Below are positions 60,003-64,000 of a DNA stretch of 64,000 nucleotides, piece after piece. The stretch spans positions 1 through 64,000 of the forward strand of contig NZ_JAFBIX010000011.1 of the NCBI RefSeq assembly GCF_021531895.1, in the 5' to 3' direction. Origin of the DNA: Faecalicatena contorta. GTDB taxonomy: Bacteria; Bacillota; Clostridia; Lachnospirales; Lachnospiraceae. A program made the position numbers and the translations under genes. The notes beneath the pieces are model-generated. The model worked only from the letters and a program-made list of their open reading frames with translations. It had not been told where the DNA came from and ran no database searches. Numbering within the stretch: the stretch's first letter is position 1; the number at the start of each line of letters is the position of its first letter.

Positions 60003-61007
60003 ATGACAAAAGTTGACATTATTTCTGGCTTTTTGGGAGCTGGGAAAACGACATTTATTAAAAAATTAATTGATCAGGTATTCACAGGCGAGAAGCTAGT
60101 ATTGATTGAAAATGAATTTGGTGAAATCGGCATTGATGGCGGCTTTTTGAAAGACGCAGGAATTGAGATTACGGAGATGAATTCGGGATGTATTTGTTGT
60201 ACGTTGGTAGGAGATTTTAGTAAAGCTCTTCAAAAAGTATTGGCAGAGTATCAGCCGGATCGTGTTATTATTGAGCCTTCTGGTGTGGGAAAATTATCTG
60301 ACATCGTGAGAGCCATTGAAGATGTGAAGAAAGATGCAGAGATAGAGATCGACGGAAGAATTACGGTTGTAGATGGCAAAAAAGCAAAACTTTATTTGAA
60401 GAATTTTGGTGAATTTTTTGAAGATCAGGTGAAACATGCATCTACAATTGTTGTTAGCCGTACGCAGATGATGACCGATGAGAAAGTGGAAGAGTGCATT
60501 CATATGCTGCGGGATGAGAACGCAGATGCAGCGATTATATCAACTCCTTGGGAACAATTAAGTAAAGATGCTATATGGCATGCATTGGAGCATGGCGCTG
60601 AGATAGAAGGACTTCTGGAGGAAGAACATGACCATCATCATGACCACGAAGAATGCTGTGAGCATGATCATCACCATCATGACCATGAAGAATGCTGTGA
60701 GCATGACCATCACCACCATCACCATCATGCAGATGAGGTGTTCACCAGCTGGGGAAAAGAAACAGCACATAAATATACAGAAGAGGAATTGGATTTCTTA
60801 GTAAAAGCATTGTCCGAGACGGACAGCTACGGAACAATTCTCCGTTCTAAAGGAATTGTTCCGATGACAGATGGAACATGGAAACAATTTGATCTTGTGC
60901 CGGAGGAATATGAAGTGCGAGATGGACAGGCAGATTACACAGGACGAGTATGTGTCATCGGAACAGATCTGAAAGAAGATGAACTTTTGAAGCTGTTCCA
61001 CATTTAA
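60003..61007 (+). CDS. CobW/YciC-type G3E GTPase with His-rich metal-binding insert
   Basis: Putative metallochaperone GTPase of 334 residues. P-loop GFLGAGKTT at residue 9, switch region ENEFGEIGIDGG, and the metal-binding CxCC motif NSGCICCTLVGD are intact. A His/Cys-rich segment (about residues 207-242) contains a duplicated HEECCEHDHHHH unit and a run of His. COG0523 members insert or shuttle Zn, Co or Ni. The usual NKxD base motif reads SRTQ here. A second G3E gene follows 22 bases later. Regulation by a zinc-responsive repressor is possible but no box was clear. Confidence 0.92.
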   Translation: MTKVDIISGFLGAGKTTFIKKLIDQVFTGEKLVLIENEFGEIGIDGGFLKDAGIEITEMNSGCICCTLVGDFSKALQKVLAEYQPDRVIIEPSGVGKLSDIVRAIEDVKKDAEIEIDGRITVVDGKKAKLYLKNFGEFFEDQVKHASTIVVSRTQMMTDEKVEECIHMLRDENADAAIISTPWEQLSKDAIWHALEHGAEIEGLLEEEHDHHHDHEECCEHDHHHHDHEECCEHDHHHHHHHADEVFTSWGKETAHKYTEEELDFLVKALSETDSYGTILRSKGIVPMTDGTWKQFDLVPEEYEVRDGQADYTGRVCVIGTDLKEDELLKLFHI

Positions 61008-61029
61008 TGAAAGAAATGAAGGTGATAGT

Positions 61030-61974
61030 ATGGTAACAATCCCTGTATTTGTATGTACTGGTTTTTTGGACAGCGGAAAGACGACTCTTGTAAAAGAGAC
61101 ATTGATGGAGCAGGAGTGGATTGAACCGGGATTAACACTTCTTCTTCTCTGCGAAGAAGGGGAAGAAGAGTATTCGCAGGAATATCTGGATCAGAAAAAT
61201 ATGGTGTTGCTTAAGATTGAAGAATTTGAGCAGCTGAATGCCACATTTTTCAAAAATTGTGAAAAGAATTACCATCCGACGCAGGTAGTCATTGAATACA
61301 ATGGAATGTGGAAGCTAGAAGATCTGTTAGCTATCAAATATCCAAGAAACTGGGAACTTCAGGGAGTATATTCGACGGTAGATGGTACAACGTTGGATAT
61401 GTATCTGAAAAACATGAGAAATATGTTGATGGAACAGTTAATGGAATCAGAATTGATTGTAGTGAATCGTTGTGCAGAGGGAGTGAATCGAGGTGGATTT
61501 CGAAGAGCGCTGAAGATACAGAATCCTATGGCCCAACTCATTTTTGAAGGAATGGATGGGAAGATCATTGAACCTACGGAGGAAGATCTGCCTTACGATG
61601 TAAAACAAGATAAGATTGTGATAGATGATATAGATTTTGGAGTATGGTATGTGGATGCTTACGACCACCCGGAATTGTATCTTCACAAAGAAGTAGAGTT
61701 TGTTGCGCAGTCATTTCGACCAAGAGGTATGAAAGACAATATGTTTGTTCCCGTTCGTAAGATAATGACTTGTTGTGCGGCAGACACCAGACTTTACGGA
61801 TATCCTTGCAGATCAGACAAAAAGATTGAGATTCATAAAGGAGAATGGATTCGCGTCAGAGCAAGATTTGAATATGAATCTGTGACTTCTTTTGGAAATA
61901 AGCAGCCTGTACTGCATTTGATTGAGATGAAACCGGCAGAAAAACCGAAGGAAGAAGTCGTAACTATGGGATAG
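61030..61974 (+). CDS. CobW-family GTPase-like protein without the CxCC motif
   Basis: A 314-residue relative of G3E GTPases with P-loop GFLDSGKTT and a late CobW C-terminal-like region (KIMTCCAADTRLYGYPC). The CxCC metal site of the preceding protein is replaced by non-Cys residues (VIEYNGMWKLEDL). The expected base motif reads VVNRCAEG. Tight spacing predicts that the two proteins act together, perhaps as a heterodimeric chaperone. It ends in a terminator. Function is unknown. Confidence 0.83.
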   Translation: MVTIPVFVCTGFLDSGKTTLVKETLMEQEWIEPGLTLLLLCEEGEEEYSQEYLDQKNMVLLKIEEFEQLNATFFKNCEKNYHPTQVVIEYNGMWKLEDLLAIKYPRNWELQGVYSTVDGTTLDMYLKNMRNMLMEQLMESELIVVNRCAEGVNRGGFRRALKIQNPMAQLIFEGMDGKIIEPTEEDLPYDVKQDKIVIDDIDFGVWYVDAYDHPELYLHKEVEFVAQSFRPRGMKDNMFVPVRKIMTCCAADTRLYGYPCRSDKKIEIHKGEWIRVRARFEYESVTSFGNKQPVLHLIEMKPAEKPKEEVVTMG

Positions 61975-62000
61975 GGGAGTTCGCCCCTATCCCCTTTCTT
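61968..62000 (+). terminator. Terminator of the CobW pair
   Basis: GGGATAGGGG (61968-61977) pairs with CCCCTATCCC (61984-61993), followed by a C/T-rich CTTTCTTGT. The left arm includes the last codon and stop. Confidence 0.75.
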
Positions 62001-62014
62001 GTCTCAAAACTTAT

Positions 62015-63397
62015 TTATGAAATGAAACCGAAGCAGTTCAGGATAACGATTAGAGTAAGTACCGGAACTACTACGGTCATAATTACTTTGTCATAAGTAG
62101 ATAATTTCCCGTCTCGTCCATTCTTGGTCAGCTCTTTTTCGTATTCCTTATATCCCCATACTTTGCAACAATAGAAAGCGGTCAACAGGCAGCCGAGAGG
62201 CAGAAGGACGTAGCCTGAGAAGCAGTCAATCCAGTCGTAGACGTTGTAGTATACCACGCCGGTATTGAATGCCCACCAGGGAAGTCGAATGTTGCTTAGC
62301 AATCCGTATCCTTGACTCAGGGAACATAAGATTCCACCGATGAAAATGATTACGGCACAGATTACGGTAGATCTTCTGTGATTGATATGACATTTCTCTT
62401 CGATACATTTTACCGGAATCTCCAGGATCGTGAAATAAGTAGATAAAACGGCAAATATAATTGCGGTAAAGAAAAAGAATCCAATGATATTACCGCCTGG
62501 AAACTGACTGAATATCTCTGTCATGGCAAGGAATATTAGAGAAGGACCTGCAGCCATCTCTGAACCGGCACCTACAACCGTTGGAATAATTACAAATCCG
62601 GCAGTCAAAGCTACGGTAGTATCGCAGATGGTTACCATCATAGAGTCTTTACGGATATTGGCAGTGTCATTGACATTGGCGCCTAAAGTTACAAAAATAG
62701 ACCATCCGATACCGACAGAGAACATAACCTGCATGCAGGCATCTGAAAATGTCTTCCAGGTAAATTTAGAAAAATCAGGAACCAGATAGAATTTCAGACC
62801 ATCAATTGCTCCCTCGAAAGAAAAGAGTGCCCAAATACCACATACGATTAGAAGTACGAACAGTAAAGGCATGATGACTTTGGTGACTTTCTCCACAAGT
62901 TCTGTAATGCCGCCAGCCAGAAGAAGTACAGTAATTGCCATTAGAATCCCTGCGTAGATCAAAGGTTCAATTGGTTTGGAAATAAAGTTCATATAATAGG
63001 CCTCTTTGTCTGCGCCGAAATTGCCGCCCAATAAGTAGGTTACTGCATATTTTAATACATAACCGCTGACGATGATATAGTACATATCAATCATAACAGT
63101 ACAGACAATATTGATGACCCCTGCGAATTTCCATTTCCTATTAATGACGCCGTAGGCATCAATACCGTTTGTCCTTGCATATCGCCCAATTGCTGTCTCC
63201 ATCTCAACAACAGGGTGCCCAAGAACAATGCAGAGGATGATGTATACAAATACGAATGCGCCTCCGCCGCCACCGTAAGCAAGATAAGGAAATTTCCAAA
63301 TGTTCCCCAGACCAATGGCAGCACCGGCAGCTACCATAATATAGCCGAATCGGGAACCAAAATTTGAAGTAGTTTTGTTTGCTTGGTGATTACTCAT
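62015..63397 (-). CDS. Sodium-dependent NSS/SNF-family transporter, copy 1
   Basis: LeuT-fold sodium symporter of 460 residues with about 11-12 helices. GAAIGLGNIWKFPYLAYGGGGGAF near the N-terminus is the family signature with the Na+ and substrate unwound helix 1. NSS proteins import amino acids or related amines with sodium. ATG 63397 is chosen because AGGAGGG lies 6 bases upstream; the in-frame Met two codons before overlaps it. It follows a second NSS gene after a terminator. The substrate cannot be told. Confidence 0.94.
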   Translation of the reverse strand: MSNHQANKTTSNFGSRFGYIMVAAGAAIGLGNIWKFPYLAYGGGGGAFVFVYIILCIVLGHPVVEMETAIGRYARTNGIDAYGVINRKWKFAGVINIVCTVMIDMYYIIVSGYVLKYAVTYLLGGNFGADKEAYYMNFISKPIEPLIYAGILMAITVLLLAGGITELVEKVTKVIMPLLFVLLIVCGIWALFSFEGAIDGLKFYLVPDFSKFTWKTFSDACMQVMFSVGIGWSIFVTLGANVNDTANIRKDSMMVTICDTTVALTAGFVIIPTVVGAGSEMAAGPSLIFLAMTEIFSQFPGGNIIGFFFFTAIIFAVLSTYFTILEIPVKCIEEKCHINHRRSTVICAVIIFIGGILCSLSQGYGLLSNIRLPWWAFNTGVVYYNVYDWIDCFSGYVLLPLGCLLTAFYCCKVWGYKEYEKELTKNGRDGKLSTYDKVIMTVVVPVLTLIVILNCFGFIS

Positions 63398-63413
63398 GAA
63401 CATCCCTCCTAAA

Positions 63414-63451
63414 TAAAAAGGCTGCTCCCGCGTTTGGGGGAGAGCAGCCTT
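63414..63451 (-). terminator. Terminator between the two NSS genes
   Basis: On the minus strand AAGGCTGCTC (63442-63451 side) pairs with GAGCAGCCTT and is followed by TTTTATTTAGG. It ends the transcript of NSS copy 2. Confidence 0.85.
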
Positions 63452-63553
63452 AAAAGATAATAAAATTACTCTTCTATATTATTATATTCTCTGCCTTTTA
63501 GCTGGTCAAAGAATTGGAAAGATGCTTAACACTATTTTAGCATCAAACGAACA

Positions 63554-64000
63554 TTATTTGATGAATCCGAAACAGTTCAGAATAACGATCAATGTAAGAA
63601 TCGGAACCGCAACTGTCATAACTACTTTATCGTACATACTTAACTTTCCGTCACGTCCATCTTTGGTCAATTCTTTCTCGTATTCCTTATATCCCCATAC
63701 TTTACAACAGTAGAATGCGGTCAGGAGACATCCTAATGGAAGAAGTACATAACCGGAGAAACAATCAATCCAGTCATAGATATTATAATATACAACACCT
63801 GAACCATATGCCCACCATGGGAGCTTCACACCGCTGAGCAGACCAGCACCCTGACTCAGAGAACAGAAGATACCACCGATGAAAATTAAAATTGCAGTAA
63901 TCCAGGTTGCTTTTCTGTGATTGATATGGAACTTCTCTTCGATACATTTTACCGGAATTTCCAGGATTGTAAAGTATGTGGAAAGAACGGCGAATATCAA
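63554..64000 (-). CDS. Sodium-dependent NSS-family transporter, copy 2 (C-terminal part, cut by window edge)
   Basis: The last 148 residues of a second NSS transporter; its N-terminus lies beyond base 64000, so the Met at the edge is not the start. Its sequence matches the C-terminus of copy 1 at about 85% of positions by eye, including IEEKFHINHRK, SLSQGAGLLSG and the identical CLLTAFYCCKVWGYKEYEKELTK segment (written in parts). The tandem pair comes from a duplication and could differ in substrate or expression. Confidence 0.93.
   Translation of the reverse strand: MIFAVLSTYFTILEIPVKCIEEKFHINHRKATWITAILIFIGGIFCSLSQGAGLLSGVKLPWWAYGSGVVYYNIYDWIDCFSGYVLLPLGCLLTAFYCCKVWGYKEYEKELTKDGRDGKLSMYDKVVMTVAVPILTLIVILNCFGFIK

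Noticed and set aside
60630-60735. CRISPR-like or satellite repeat in CATGACCATCAT-rich DNA.
   Set aside because: It is coding sequence for a His/Cys-rich metal-binding insert in frame with the CobW protein. No CRISPR array was seen anywhere in the window.

Overview
The window is a chromosomal segment of an anaerobic, low-to-moderate GC Firmicute, most likely a Lachnospiraceae-type Clostridium relative. The evidence is a selenium-dependent glycine reductase, a YlmC/YmxH sporulation-associated protein, a double-cubane-cluster reductase with its activator, a membrane pyrophosphatase, ECF transporter genes, and clostridial sigma-A promoters and AGGAGG ribosome sites. The family-level assignment is inference; no rRNA or species marker is present.

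Layout. 0-2.6 kb: grdE and selenocysteine-containing grdB of glycine reductase component B. 2.7-9.3 kb: HelD, a degenerate tandem glycine riboswitch ahead of a saccharopine-dehydrogenase-like gene, an RluA-type pseudouridine synthase, a double-Nudix protein and an aldose-epimerase-like protein. 9.4-12.4 kb: a promoter-terminator RNA with a predicted pseudoknot, an ecsC pseudogene, trxA, an NMN-adenylyltransferase-like gene, a YbjQ-family gene and dapB. 12.5-19.7 kb: peptide use (POT transporter plus aminopeptidase P), a GntR regulator, tRNA-Pro(GGG), a monoacylglycerol-lipase-like hydrolase, carbamate kinase, ferredoxin and YmxH.

19.8-36.6 kb is the accessory heart of the window. It is a 17-kb, single-strand block between ymxH and nrdR, two genes that I recall as neighbours in many clostridia. 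It encodes a HerA/VirB4-like ATPase, a YidD-like membrane protein, two proteins with very acidic repeats ending in HExxH zincin domains and separated by a small protein, an SPFH/zinc-ribbon protein of YdjI type, and a membrane protein. Three paralogous zinc-ribbon membrane proteins follow, with different putative outside domains (YARHG, NADase-type glycan-binding/discoidin, C-type lectin). A VanX-like lipoprotein dipeptidase and a membrane-anchored NagZ-like glycosidase end the block. I propose it as one undescribed envelope-associated system, perhaps for export or surface conflict; its function is not known from sequence.

36.6-53.3 kb: nrdR, a first truA, exonuclease III, an SDR enzyme, an RND exporter with a long coiled-coil insert, a small HD alarmone-hydrolase-like protein, DUF1848, acylphosphatase, TetR, a divergent GntR/proC pair with four GTATAC operators in two 19-bp-spaced pairs, a C39-like protein, an arylsulfotransferase-like protein, cyclophilin and ecfA1-ecfA2-ecfT. 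53.3-64 kb: a second truA, a class V aminotransferase/cysteine desulfurase, the double-cubane reductase module (reductase, DUF3343, activator), a K+-dependent-type pyrophosphatase, two CobW-family GTPases and two tandem NSS transporters, the last cut by the window edge. A 63-bp interspersed repeat occurs twice, at 45.3 and 53.2 kb, in opposite orientations.
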